Origin: Bacillus massiliigorillae
GTDB taxonomy: Bacteria > Bacillota > Bacilli > Bacillales > DSM-1321
Reading direction: 5' to 3'
DNA: 64,000 bases
Assembly: GCF_000380245.2 (NCBI RefSeq)
Contig: NZ_HG428741.1
Coordinates: 747,435-811,434, forward strand
Shown: positions 18,095 to 26,459 of the stretch, piece by piece
Position numbering within the stretch: position 1 is the stretch's first letter
How the letters are laid out: every line of letters begins with the position of its first letter
Notes under the pieces: generated by a model
What the model was told of the DNA's origin: nothing
Databases searched by the model: none
The model's input: only the letters and a program-made list of their open reading frames with translations
Program-made: the position numbers and the translations under genes

Positions 18095-18153
18095 GTTCTA
18101 ATTTCGCGTATTTTTCATATACTCTCTAACGAAGGAATTAGGGAGTGAAATAT

Positions 18154-18615
18154 ATGGATTATTCGATTTCGATTCTAGATGATAAAATGACAGATCAGGC
18201 AACCAAGAAAATGCTTCAAAATGTGATTGAAAGAAAGAGAAAGTTTGATTATTTAAAGAAGAAACATACTTGGACAACTATTGTTGCGCTTGTTCTTGGA
18301 TTTTTACTTGTCGTATATATGTATTATTTTGTTGTACAACCTTATTCTTATTCTTTCTTTGATATGTTTTCGCATTTTATAAGTAAACCTACTTCTTTTT
18401 TGTATTTTGCAGCAGTGTTTGGAACCTATGGATATATGCTTGTTCTTAAAAAGAAAGCTGACAAAGCTGAAAAGGAATTTCATGCCTTAAGATGTGAAAT
18501 CGTGGATAAGAGTAAGGACCTGTGGAAGCAAGAGCATGCATGGAAAGAAAGACATATCATTTTTAAAGTAATGAAAGAAAAATATGATATTAATCTGTTT
18601 CATGAAAATAAGTAA
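18154..18615 (+). CDS. ypbF: YpbF family two-TM protein
   Basis: Small membrane protein of 153 residues with two hydrophobic segments (about 43-63 and 80-100) between charged coiled-coil-prone ends. It matches YpbF by position between ypbE and ypbG and by size. Function unknown. ATG 18154 has AGGGAG nine bases upstream; the GTG at 18145 directly abuts it and is less likely. Confidence 0.7.
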   Translation: MDYSISILDDKMTDQATKKMLQNVIERKRKFDYLKKKHTWTTIVALVLGFLLVVYMYYFVVQPYSYSFFDMFSHFISKPTSFLYFAAVFGTYGYMLVLKKKADKAEKEFHALRCEIVDKSKDLWKQEHAWKERHIIFKVMKEKYDINLFHENK

Positions 18616-18618
18616 TAT

Positions 18619-18668
18619 AAAAGGGCAGTGTTAAAAGTAATTTCAATACCTTTTGACACGCCCTTTTC
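18619..18668 (+). terminator. Terminator of the ypbB-ypbF unit
   Basis: AAAAGGGC-GTGT-AAAAG pairs with CTTTTGACACGCCCTTTT, followed by CCTCTTTTTT. Confidence 0.88.
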
Positions 18669-18784
18669 CTCTTTTTTAGCTTTCTTAAAGAAGTAATTGA
18701 AGTGTCTTAACACATACAAATAATTGGAATTGTGGTATGATTTCAATATGTTTTTTTGTAAAAATAATATGACAAGGAGTTAGC

Positions 18785-19558
18785 ATGCTATATATTTTTT
18801 TAGGTTGTATATTTGTTCTAATGCTGTTTGCTCTCTATATGTTGAAACTTGCAAATGAAAATCGTGTCGTTGAACATGATCTTCAGTTTGAAGAGTTCCC
18901 AAACAGTTTTGGAACTGTGCAAATTTATTTTATTTCTGATATTCATAGGAGAATAGTTAATTCTAAAATGATTCGATCGGTTAAGGCGGATTTTGTTATT
19001 GTTGGTGGGGATTTAGCTGAAAAAAATGTGCCTTTTGAAAGAATTAAGGAAAATATAAAGAAGCTTAAAACGATTGGTCCTGTGTACTTTGTATGGGGAA
19101 ATAATGATTATGAATTAGATTATCATGAATTGGATGCAACATTGTTAGATTTAGGTGTGAAAATTCTCGATAATACTGCAGTTGTTTTTGAATCGGGTAA
19201 TGGAGATAAGCTTTCTTTATTAGGTGTTGATTATGTTGGTAGTTCAAGAGACCGTTTAGACTTAGCATTGTTAGATAGTGCGGAATCTTCATTTAAAATC
19301 CTTGTAAGTCATTGTCCTCGTATAATAAGAAAGATTGAAACAAAACATCGTATTTCCCTCGTGTTAGCTGGTCATACCCATGGTGGTCAAGTTAGATTTT
19401 TAGGTTTTGGTCCTTATAAGCTAGGTGGTTTACAATCATATGCTACAACGAAAATGTTAACTAGTAATGGTTATGGAACTAGTCTGTTACCACTACGATT
19501 AGGTGCACGAGCAGAAACCCATCTAATAACAATATCTTCAAGTGATCCTGAGAAATGA
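18785..19558 (+). CDS. ypbG: Metallophosphoesterase (YpbG)
   Basis: 257-residue calcineurin-like phosphoesterase with an N-terminal membrane anchor (residues 1-22). All metal-ligand motifs are visible in order: FISDIH (DxH), GGDLAEKN (GD), GNND, SHCPR and GHTHGGQ. The YkuE/class III layout suggests activity on phosphodiesters or lipid-linked phosphates near the membrane; the natural substrate is unknown. AAGGAG precedes the ATG. The stop codon lies inside the 5' arm of its own terminator. Confidence 0.9.
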   Translation: MLYIFLGCIFVLMLFALYMLKLANENRVVEHDLQFEEFPNSFGTVQIYFISDIHRRIVNSKMIRSVKADFVIVGGDLAEKNVPFERIKENIKKLKTIGPVYFVWGNNDYELDYHELDATLLDLGVKILDNTAVVFESGNGDKLSLLGVDYVGSSRDRLDLALLDSAESSFKILVSHCPRIIRKIETKHRISLVLAGHTHGGQVRFLGFGPYKLGGLQSYATTKMLTSNGYGTSLLPLRLGARAETHLITISSSDPEK

Positions 19559-19606
19559 GATTGTTCTAAAAGTGATTTGGAGTCACTTTGGAGCAATCTC
19601 ATTTTT
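19557..19606 (+). terminator. Terminator after ypbG
   Basis: GAGATTGTTC-AAAAGTGA pairs with TCACTTT-GAGCAATCTC and is followed by ATTTTTG. The arm includes the ypbG stop codon. Confidence 0.88.
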
Positions 19607-19622
19607 GAAAAAAGGATAATAG

Positions 19623-19791
19623 TGTCTAATCTTACACCTGCCATGCTCGGTCGTAAGTATATCTGTTTTGAAAACCAAGAGTAGGTTTTCAAGAACAGCA
19701 TGCCTTATGTCTGCCGCATGGCTCCTTTTTGCTTTGAAGGAAAACAAGGAGTTAGCACATCCAGCTAATAGGACCGGTGACGGTTTTTCTC
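19623..19791 (+). repeat. Long-hairpin repeat, copy 1
   Basis: About 168 bases starting TGTCTAATCTTACACCTGCC. An outer stem GCCATGC/GCATGGC encloses CGTAAG/CTTATG, then CTGTTTTGAAAACC/GGTTTTCAAGAACAG with one bulged G. The 3' tail ends in ACCG-GTGA-CGGT plus five T, a GNRA-capped mini-terminator. Copy 2 follows with no gap. An open frame across both copies is not convincing as a gene. Confidence 0.8.
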
Positions 19792-19957
19792 TGTCTAACC
19801 TTACACCTGCTATGCTCGGAAATAAGCCAATCTGTTTTGAAAACCAAGTGCAGGTTTTCAAGAACAGATTGGCTTATTTCTCCCGCATAGCTCTTTTGAT
19901 TGGGAGTAAATCAAGGAGCATAAACATCAATCAAAAAAGACCGGTGACGGTTTTTCT
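19792..19957 (+). repeat. Long-hairpin repeat, copy 2
   Basis: Direct tandem of copy 1, starting TGTCTAACCTTACACCTGC. The main stem is fully paired here: AATAAGCCAATCTGTT-TTGAAAACC against GGTTTTCAA-G-AACAGATTGGCTTATT. The five bases that form an internal loop in copies 1 and 3 are complementary in this copy, and the outer pair changes to GCTATGC/GCATAGC. It ends in the same ACCGGTGACGGT-T5 mini-terminator. Confidence 0.82.
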
Positions 19958-20028
19958 TATGGATATGCACCGGGGGGATTGTTGTTCATATGATGTAGAA
20001 AGTGTTTTCATCGTAGGAGGCCACTTAA

Positions 20029-20604
20029 GTGAAGCTTGAGAGACTAAATTATAATAAAATCAGAATTTTTTTAACGTTCGATGATTTATATGAACATGGA
20101 CTTACTGTGGATGATATTAAGAGAAATGAGTTAAAAGTACATGCGAAAATTCAAAGGATGGTTGAAAGTGCTTGTGATGAAATCAACTTTCAAATGAAGG
20201 GTGCCATTGAAATTGAGATTTACTCTCTCCATACTCAAGGGTTAATGATGATTATTACAAGGGATGAGGAAATTTTTCTATTGGATGATGAATGGTTTAA
20301 TCTTCAAGTTACTATGGAAGAGCAATTGCAGATCCTATATAAGTTTCAAAGCTTTGAAGATTTAATTCAATTATGTAAAATATTAGATCGATTGCAAGTT
20401 GTACAGACTAGTTCGGTCTTTTATTATAATGATTTTTATTATTTAAGTATTGAAAGAATAGTGAATAAGCAGTATGATAATGTGATTTCACTTGCTGCTG
20501 AATATGGTTCTATAAGTACACTTACCGTCCATCAGTTATTGGAATATGGTAAAAGTATTGTTCATCAACAAGCAATCACAAAAATAGCTTCGGAGTTTAT
20601 CTAA
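20029..20604 (+). CDS. mecA2: Adaptor protein MecA2 (YpbH)
   Basis: 191-residue MecA paralogue that would deliver substrates to the ClpC AAA+ unfoldase. The N-terminal substrate-binding region begins KLERLNYNKIRIFLTFDDLYEHGLT, and the C-terminal ClpC-binding domain starts near residue 110. GTG start with GTAGGAGG upstream. Length equals YpbH, and the neighbours ypbG and gudB match the B. subtilis order. The gene is sandwiched between copies 2 and 3 of the hairpin repeat. Confidence 0.9.
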   Translation: MKLERLNYNKIRIFLTFDDLYEHGLTVDDIKRNELKVHAKIQRMVESACDEINFQMKGAIEIEIYSLHTQGLMMIITRDEEIFLLDDEWFNLQVTMEEQLQILYKFQSFEDLIQLCKILDRLQVVQTSSVFYYNDFYYLSIERIVNKQYDNVISLAAEYGSISTLTVHQLLEYGKSIVHQQAITKIASEFI

Positions 20605-20653
20605 AGGGGAATTTTTAACAAGATTTAGCATAATAAGCATATATTTTTAATAA

Positions 20654-20797
20654 TGTTTAACCTTACATTTGCCATGCTCGGTCGTAAGTGTAGCTGTTTT
20701 GAAAACAAAGAGAGTGTTTTCGAGAACAGCTCATCTTATGTCTGCCCGTGGCTTTTTTGCTTTTGGCATAAAATAAGAAGCAACAAATAGAATCAAT
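20654..20797 (+). repeat. Long-hairpin repeat, copy 3 (terminator end lost)
   Basis: TGTTTAACCTTACATTTGCCATGCTCGG opens a diverged copy. CGTAAG...CTTATG and CTGTTTTGAAAAC/GTTTTCGAGAACAG are kept, with a TGTAG/CTCAT internal loop. The tail is recognisable (AATAAGAAGC...AATCAA) but lacks the ACCGGTGACGGT terminator. Confidence 0.72.
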
Positions 20798-20854
20798 AAC
20801 AGTATGATAATATATATGCATATATAACTGCTTTATTCATTTCTGAATATTTCA

Positions 20855-20910
20855 TTAATTGCTTTGCATTACTTGTGACAAGGTGTATACTAACACTGAA
20901 TTCAGGTCAT
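20855..20910 (+). promoter_or_regulatory. Candidate gudB promoter region
   Basis: TTGCAT, 16 bases and TATACT lie about 60 bases before the gudB start. Assignment rests on consensus similarity only. Confidence 0.4.
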
Positions 20911-20948
20911 TTATATAAATATGTTACTTTTCTAGGAGGGATTTAAGT

Positions 20949-22226
20949 ATGGAAACTAAAAATACTGTAGAACAAAAAAACGAAAAAGATAATAATGATG
21001 TATTACTGTCAACTCAGACAGTCATTCATAAAGCTTTAGAAAAGTTAGGATATCCAGAAGAGGTGTATGAACTGCTGAAAGAGCCATTGAGAATGTTAAC
21101 TGTTAAGATACCAGTTAAAATGGATGATGGTTCTGTTAAGATATTTACCGGTTATAGAGCACAACATAATGATGCAGTTGGACCTACTAAGGGTGGAATT
21201 CGTTTTCATCCAAATGTTACGGAAAGAGAAGTTAAAGCGCTTTCAATTTGGATGAGTTTAAAATGTGGTATCGTCGACTTACCATATGGTGGAGGAAAAG
21301 GTGGTATTGTCTGCGATCCTCGTAATATGTCATTTAGTGAGTTAGAGCGTTTAAGTCGTGGATATGTTAGAGCTATTAGCCAAATTGTTGGACCAACTAA
21401 GGACATTCCAGCACCTGATGTATTCACAAATTCGCAAATCATGGCATGGATGATGGATGAGTATAGTAGAATGGATGAATTTAATTCACCAGGATTTATT
21501 ACAGGGAAACCATTAGTATTAGGTGGCTCTCATGGTCGAGAATCAGCGACAGCTAAAGGCGTTACAATTTGTATTAATGAAGCAGCAAAGAAAAGGGATA
21601 TTGACATTAAGGGAGCGAAAGTAGTCGTTCAAGGATTCGGAAATGCTGGTAGCTTCTTAGCGAAATTTATGCATGATGCAGGAGCGAAAGTTGTAGGTAT
21701 TTCCGATGCATATGGCGCTTTGTATGATAAAGATGGCTTAGATATTGATTATTTACTTGATCGTCGTGATAGCTTTGGTACAGTTACAAAACTATTTGAG
21801 AATACAATTACGAATAAAGAATTATTAGAATCAGAATGCGATATATTAGTTCCAGCTGCTATTGAGAATCAAATTACAGCAGACAATGCTCATAATATTA
21901 AAGCGAAAATTGTCGTTGAAGCTGCAAATGGACCAACAACTTTAGAAGCTACTCAAATATTAACTGACCGTGGTATTTTGATTGTGCCGGATGTATTGGC
22001 ATCATCTGGTGGTGTAACGGTATCGTATTTTGAATGGGTACAAAACAATCAAGGTTATTATTGGACAGAAGAAGAAGTTGAAGAAAAACTAGAAAAGATA
22101 TTAGTGAAGTCATTTAATGCTATTTATGAGACTGCACAATCAAGACATGTAGACATGAGATTAGCAGCTTATATGGTTGGTGTAAGAAAAATGGCTGAAG
22201 CTTCTCGCTTCCGTGGTTGGATTTAA
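20949..22226 (+). CDS. gudB: NAD-specific glutamate dehydrogenase
   Basis: Catabolic glutamate dehydrogenase giving 2-oxoglutarate and ammonium. 425 residues, typical of the RocG/GudB hexamers. The catalytic Lys region MSLKCGIVDLPYGGGKGGI and APDVFTNSQIMAWMMDEYSR are intact, followed by a Rossmann NAD domain (VVQGFGNAGSFLAKF). I saw no tandem duplication such as the one that inactivates gudB in laboratory B. subtilis. Position identifies it as gudB. It connects with the accessory island, whose transaminase produces glutamate from 2-oxoglutarate. Confidence 0.95.
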   Translation: METKNTVEQKNEKDNNDVLLSTQTVIHKALEKLGYPEEVYELLKEPLRMLTVKIPVKMDDGSVKIFTGYRAQHNDAVGPTKGGIRFHPNVTEREVKALSIWMSLKCGIVDLPYGGGKGGIVCDPRNMSFSELERLSRGYVRAISQIVGPTKDIPAPDVFTNSQIMAWMMDEYSRMDEFNSPGFITGKPLVLGGSHGRESATAKGVTICINEAAKKRDIDIKGAKVVVQGFGNAGSFLAKFMHDAGAKVVGISDAYGALYDKDGLDIDYLLDRRDSFGTVTKLFENTITNKELLESECDILVPAAIENQITADNAHNIKAKIVVEAANGPTTLEATQILTDRGILIVPDVLASSGGVTVSYFEWVQNNQGYYWTEEEVEEKLEKILVKSFNAIYETAQSRHVDMRLAAYMVGVRKMAEASRFRGWI

Positions 22227-22269
22227 TTCCGTGTGAGCAATAATAGTCATTTTTATTGAATTATGTATG

Positions 22270-22303
22270 AAAAACTCCTATCCTTTAAAGATAGGGGTTT
22301 TTA
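22270..22303 (+). terminator. Terminator after gudB
   Basis: AAAACTCCTATC pairs with GATAGGGGTTTT, ending in T-rich sequence. Confidence 0.88.
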
Positions 22304-22352
22304 TATATTATGAAGTTATATGTGAATTTAAAATGGAATTGGAGTGAAGACT

Positions 22353-23363
22353 GTGCTTGAAAAAGACGCTATTATAGTCGGTGGAGGTCCATGTGGGATA
22401 GCAGCTGCGATTGCATTGCAAGATATTGGCTTACAACCAGTGATTATTGAAAAAGGTAATATTGTAAACTCATTGTATAATTATCCTACTCATCAAACTT
22501 TTTTCAGTTCAAGTGAAAAATTAGAAATTGGTGATGTAGCATTTATTACAGAAAATCGTAAGCCTGTTAGAAATCAAGCGCTTGCCTACTATCGTGAAGT
22601 AGTACTTCGTAAAAAGGTTAATGTTCAATCGTTTGAAAAGGTAGAGAAAGTCGAAAAAGTTTCAGATAATAAATTTATTGTGACTACAAATCAAGCTACA
22701 TATGCTACACCTTATGTCATTATTGCAACAGGTTATTATGATCAGCCAAACTTACTTAATGTACCTGGTGAAGAATTGCCACATGTATATCATTATTTTA
22801 AAGAAGCACATCCGTATTTTGATTGTGATGTGACCGTATTAGGTGGTAAAAACTCTAGTGTTGATGCAGCGTTAGAATTAGTAAAAGCAGGAGCTCGTGT
22901 AACTGTTCTGTATAGAGGTAGTGAATATTCCCCAAGTGTTAAACCATGGATTCTGCCTGAATTCGATGCTCTTGTGAAAAACGGCACAATTTCTATGGAA
23001 TTTAATGCAAACGTTAATTCAATCTCTTCGGATGAAGTGACCTATCAAGTTGCAGGAGAAGAGTTCAAGGTGAAAGCGGATTTTGTCTTCGCGATGATTG
23101 GTTATCATCCAGATCATCAATTCTTGCGTGATATGGGTGTAGGAATTGACCAAGAATCAGGTCGACCGACTTTTAATACTAATACGATGGAAACGAATGT
23201 CGAAGGGCTTTACATTGCTGGAGTTATTGCAGCAGGTAATAATGCTAATGAAATTTTTATTGAAAATGGAAGATTTCACGGTGGCTTAATTGCTAAACAT
23301 ATTCAAGATAAAAAAACAGGAAAAGTGTTAAACACTTTTCCTGTTTTTTTAGGCATGAAATAA
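22353..23363 (+). CDS. ypdA: Bacillithiol-disulfide reductase YpdA (Bdr)
   Basis: FAD/NADPH oxidoreductase that reduces bacillithiol disulfide in thiol redox homeostasis. The FAD-binding GGGPCGIAAAI is at the N-terminus, carrying the Cys conserved in YpdA proteins. A second nucleotide-binding site (VLGGKNSSVDAALEL) lies near 160, and GLYIAGVIAAG near the end. It lacks the CxxC of thioredoxin reductase. GTG 22353 is preferred because GGAG is nine bases upstream; the GTG at 22344 abuts that box. Its last codons overlap both the ansA 3' end and a bidirectional terminator. Confidence 0.9.
   Translation: MLEKDAIIVGGGPCGIAAAIALQDIGLQPVIIEKGNIVNSLYNYPTHQTFFSSSEKLEIGDVAFITENRKPVRNQALAYYREVVLRKKVNVQSFEKVEKVEKVSDNKFIVTTNQATYATPYVIIATGYYDQPNLLNVPGEELPHVYHYFKEAHPYFDCDVTVLGGKNSSVDAALELVKAGARVTVLYRGSEYSPSVKPWILPEFDALVKNGTISMEFNANVNSISSDEVTYQVAGEEFKVKADFVFAMIGYHPDHQFLRDMGVGIDQESGRPTFNTNTMETNVEGLYIAGVIAAGNNANEIFIENGRFHGGLIAKHIQDKKTGKVLNTFPVFLGMK
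23311..23350. terminator. Bidirectional terminator inside the ypdA 3' coding end
   Basis: AAAAAACAGGAAAAGTGTT/AACACTTTTCCTGTTTTTTT is a near-perfect hairpin flanked by A- and T-runs, so it works on both strands. On the plus strand it lies within the last coding codons of ypdA (GKVLNTFPVF). On the minus strand it directly follows the ansA stop. Confidence 0.93.
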
Positions 23364-24323
23364 TGTATTCATTTCTTCCTTTTTTCTTCCTTCTTCTAGT
23401 GCCGCTAATAATTTTAATCGCGCTTTTTGACCGTTTAAACCATTTGAAAATACTATTCCTAGTTCTTTTAAATGTTTACCTCCACCTTCGTAGCCATACA
23501 CATCTTGCGTGATACCATTAAAGCATCTAGATACAATGACAATAGGAATGTTTTGTTCAATAAGAGCTTTAATTCCTGCGAGTGTGCTCGGTGGTAGGTT
23601 TCCTTGACCTAACGCTTCTATTACAAGACCATCTATGTTTAATTGACTAAGTGCTTGTAAAAGTAATGAATCCATTCCAGCGTGTGCTTTGAGGAGTGGT
23701 ACATTCTTCGTAATAGAAGTTACATTAAATTTCTTCGTTGCTATTGGTTGATGGTGAAAAATGACACCTTGTTTTGTTACAATACCAATTGGTCCAAACT
23801 GTGGACTTTGAAACGTGGAAACATTACTAGTATGCGTTTTTGTAACGTTTTGAGCCGTATGGATTTCATCATTTAAAACGACTAACACACCTTTATTTGC
23901 AGCTTCATCAGTGCAAGCTACGCGAATAGATGAAATAAAATTGTGAAGTCCATCAAAGCCAATTTCATTGCTAGAACGCATTGCACCAGTTAAAACTACA
24001 GGTATCGTTATATTTAATAGTAGATCTAAAAAGTAAGCAGTTTCTTCAAGTGTATCTGTACCATGTGTAATTACAACACCATCAATTTGAGTTTGTTCAA
24101 TTTTTTCTTCTATTATATTTTTAATCCTCAACATTTCATTTGGAGTAATATGAGGTGAGGGTAAGTTAAATGGTTCTTCAATAATTAAACATGCGTCCTC
24201 TTGTAATTGAGTAGATGCCATTGTCATTGGGTTTTGTTCAGATGGTTTAACAGCTCCAGTTGCTTGATCTTCAAACATAGAAATAGTTCCACCAGTATGA
24301 ATAACAAGGATGTTTTTCTTCAT
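23349..24323 (-). CDS. ansA: L-asparaginase, AnsA family
   Basis: Hydrolyses L-asparagine to aspartate and ammonia. 324 residues with both catalytic threonine motifs: HTGGTIS near residue 9 and HGTDTLEETA near 85. The usual cytoplasmic length and the absence of a signal peptide fit the type I enzyme. The in-frame extension to 24389 is rejected, because ATG 24323 has an AGGAGG box at good spacing and begins KKNILVIHTGG. It converges on ypdA with a 15-base overlap. Confidence 0.92.
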   Translation of the reverse strand: MKKNILVIHTGGTISMFEDQATGAVKPSEQNPMTMASTQLQEDACLIIEEPFNLPSPHITPNEMLRIKNIIEEKIEQTQIDGVVITHGTDTLEETAYFLDLLLNITIPVVLTGAMRSSNEIGFDGLHNFISSIRVACTDEAANKGVLVVLNDEIHTAQNVTKTHTSNVSTFQSPQFGPIGIVTKQGVIFHHQPIATKKFNVTSITKNVPLLKAHAGMDSLLLQALSQLNIDGLVIEALGQGNLPPSTLAGIKALIEQNIPIVIVSRCFNGITQDVYGYEGGGKHLKELGIVFSNGLNGQKARLKLLAALEEGRKKEEMNTLFHA

Positions 24324-24501
24324 GACAATCCTCCTAATATAATGATATGTAAATACGAAATAATTCTTTTGACAAGGAAATGTAACCATAGTTTCGAATC
24401 AAATGCAATGCTTATCTGAAAAATAGGAAGGAAAGGTTACTGCATTTTTTTGCATATCGTGATACGATATTATAAACGCTAAATAGAAATGAGGTCAGCA
24501 C

Positions 24502-25170
24502 ATGCTGGTCATAGTTACTGCTGGTATTGCCCCAGGACTGGCATTGCTAAGCTACTTTTATTTAAGAGATTACTATGGAACAGAACCTGTTTCAATTGTT
24601 TTAAGGACATTTTTATTCGGTGCCTTTCTTGTGTTTCCATTGATGTTCTTGCAATACGTATTAGATGCAGAAGGACTTATTGTTAATGATTTTATGAACT
24701 CTTTTGTTATAACTGGATTTTTGGAAGAGTTTTTTAAATGGTTTATTTTAATGTATACGATATACCATCATGTTTCTTTTGACGAGCCGTATGATGGTGT
24801 TGTTTATGGCTCTGCTGTTTCACTTGGTTTTGCTACGGCTGAAAACTTATTTTATCTACTTGCAAACGGCGTTGAGTTTGCGTTTGGAAGAGCGCTTTTG
24901 CCGGTTTCAAGTCATGCCCTATTCGGTGTGATAATGGGATACTATTTTGGTAAAGGAAAGTTTACTGTAAATCAAAAACGTATGTTTTTATTTCTTGCGT
25001 TCCTAGTGCCATTTATTTTGCACGGTTTATATGATTATATTTTATTAAAAGAAACTCATTGGATGTATTTTATTGTTCCATTTATGATTTTCTTATGGTG
25101 GCTCGGATTAAGTAAGGTTAAGAAAGCAAGAATTTTATCTGATATTCATGCATCACAAATGATTAATTAA
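24502..25170 (+). CDS. prsW: Site-1 protease PrsW
   Basis: 222-residue polytopic membrane protease that in B. subtilis cleaves the anti-sigma factor RsiW to activate sigma-W under envelope stress. The catalytic-type motif is FLEEFFKW near residues 74-81, with later ENLFYLL and SSHALFG membrane motifs. Length and position just before sleB match ypdC/prsW. It is a single gene, with its terminator directly at the stop. Confidence 0.92.
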   Translation: MLVIVTAGIAPGLALLSYFYLRDYYGTEPVSIVLRTFLFGAFLVFPLMFLQYVLDAEGLIVNDFMNSFVITGFLEEFFKWFILMYTIYHHVSFDEPYDGVVYGSAVSLGFATAENLFYLLANGVEFAFGRALLPVSSHALFGVIMGYYFGKGKFTVNQKRMFLFLAFLVPFILHGLYDYILLKETHWMYFIVPFMIFLWWLGLSKVKKARILSDIHASQMIN

Positions 25171-25217
25171 GAAGAGGTTTGTCCAAGATTCTATTTTGGA
25201 CAAGCCTCTTTTTTTGA
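25170..25217 (+). terminator. Terminator after prsW
   Basis: AAGAGG-TTGTCCA pairs with TTGGACAA-CCTCTT, ending in seven T. Confidence 0.9.
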
Positions 25218-25276
25218 TTTGGAGTAGTACAAGAAGCATAAACATTAATCCAAAAAGATCGGTGACGTTTTTTTTA
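25213..25276 (+). repeat. Long-hairpin repeat, fragment of 3' tail (copy 4)
   Basis: TTTGATTTGGAGTA...CAAGAAGCATAAACATTAATCCAAAAAG-ATCGGTGACG-T8 aligns with the tail of copy 2, including the GTGA-loop mini-terminator. The main hairpin is absent. Confidence 0.65.
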
Positions 25277-25302
25277 TAAAATAAGAATGTATATAATTTT
25301 GT

Positions 25303-25457
25303 GCGGTGTCTAGCTTCAGCGCCCAGCGACTAGTAGATTTCGCCCATCTCCCTACGATAAGTCAACATCGAATCAGCTACCGCCTCTTCGTGTTTCCTTT
25401 ATCTCAGTCGAAGTGCTCCAATCTATACGTCGCTTAACGGGCGCTTGCGCTTTTCTT
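25303..25457. repeat. Dispersed Bacillus-type palindromic repeat
   Basis: The segment starts GGTGTCTAGCTTCAGCGCCC and ends CGGGCGCTTGCGCTTTTCTTA, with an internal CGCCTCTTCGTGTTTCCTTTAT. I recognise this as an interspersed noncoding repeat found in many Bacillus-related genomes. Its ends pair imperfectly (AGCGCCC-AGCGAC against GTCGC-GGGCGCT). It is far more GC-rich than its surroundings. Mobility mechanism unknown. Confidence 0.72.
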
Positions 25458-25563
25458 AATGATTCAGCTCTTAATGAGGTACTTCATCTTTTTTTAGAAT
25501 AAAAAAGTTGGTATTGAAAAATAATAGGCTTACTTCCATTTTTTAAGTTAGGGGTGTCCTTTT

Positions 25564-26442
25564 TTGAGTAAAAATAAAATGAAGTATGTAGGAATAAGCA
25601 TAGCTTTACTGGCTTTATTAGTATGTTCGTTTAGTTATACATCAAACAATGCCGAAGCCTTTACGGAACAAGTGATTCAAAAAGGTGCGGTTGGTGATGA
25701 TGTTATTGAATTACAAGCTAGATTGCAAAATATTGGTTTTTATCATGGCAAAATTGATGCAGTGTTTGGATGGGGTACTTATTGGGCATTGCGTAATTTT
25801 CAAAATGATTTTGGTTTACCGGTTGATGGCCTAGCAGGAGAGGCAACGAAAAATAAGTTAGTAAAAGCATCAAACTTTAATAAGGAGTTTGTGCATGAGC
25901 AAATAAATAAAGGTAATACATTTACGTATTATGGAAATGTTCCAATTGAAAAACAAGTTATACCAAGAAAACAAACGTCAACAAATCAAAATAATAATAA
26001 TCAAACTGCTAAGAAGAATACAAATAAACAAGAAGCAACAAATGAAAAGAAAACTAATCAAAAAGCAGCCAATATCCCTGCTGGATTTTCGGAAAATGAT
26101 ATTAATTTATTAGCGCAAGCGGTATATGGTGAATCAAGAGGTGAGCCATACAACGGACAAGTTGCAGTTGCTGCAGTCATTCTTAATAGATTAGAAAGTC
26201 CATCGTTTCCAAATACAATTTCTGATATTATCTTTGAGCCATTAGCATTTACAGCGGTTGCAGACGGGCAAATATGGTTAGCACCAAATGAACAAGCGAA
26301 AAAAGCTGTTATTGATGCGATTAACGGTATGGATCCATCTGGAAATGCAACATATTACTTTAATCCAGAAACCGCTACAAGTAAATGGATATGGTCGAGA
26401 CCACAAATCAAAAAAATAGGTAAACATATTTTTTGTAAGTAG
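25564..26442 (+). CDS. sleB: Spore cortex-lytic enzyme SleB
   Basis: Lytic transglycosylase that degrades spore cortex muramic-lactam peptidoglycan at germination. 292 residues: a signal peptide (hydrophobic 9-25, NAEAF cleavage region), a peptidoglycan-binding domain (GDDVIELQARLQNIGFYHGKID..., about 42-100), an Asn/Lys/Gln-rich linker, and a C-terminal hydrolase_2 domain (from about 175: LLAQAVYGESRGEPYNGQVAVAAVILNR). The catalytic Glu is in YGESRGEP. TTG 25564 or ATG 25579 could start translation. It forms the sleB-ypeB operon; no convincing sigma-G promoter was found. Confidence 0.95.
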   Translation: MSKNKMKYVGISIALLALLVCSFSYTSNNAEAFTEQVIQKGAVGDDVIELQARLQNIGFYHGKIDAVFGWGTYWALRNFQNDFGLPVDGLAGEATKNKLVKASNFNKEFVHEQINKGNTFTYYGNVPIEKQVIPRKQTSTNQNNNNQTAKKNTNKQEATNEKKTNQKAANIPAGFSENDINLLAQAVYGESRGEPYNGQVAVAAVILNRLESPSFPNTISDIIFEPLAFTAVADGQIWLAPNEQAKKAVIDAINGMDPSGNATYYFNPETATSKWIWSRPQIKKIGKHIFCK

Positions 26443-26459
26443 AAAGGAGTGTCACGATT

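Noticed and set aside
19668..20039. Open reading frame of 123 codons across the tandem hairpin repeats
   Set aside because: It runs through two copies of a noncoding inverted-repeat unit and their mini-terminators, has no ribosome site, and its translation simply mirrors the repeats. An opposite-strand frame here has the same origin.
20949..22226. Inactivating tandem duplication in gudB
   Set aside because: The translated protein is full length and shows no short repeated segment near the active site, so the gene appears functional.
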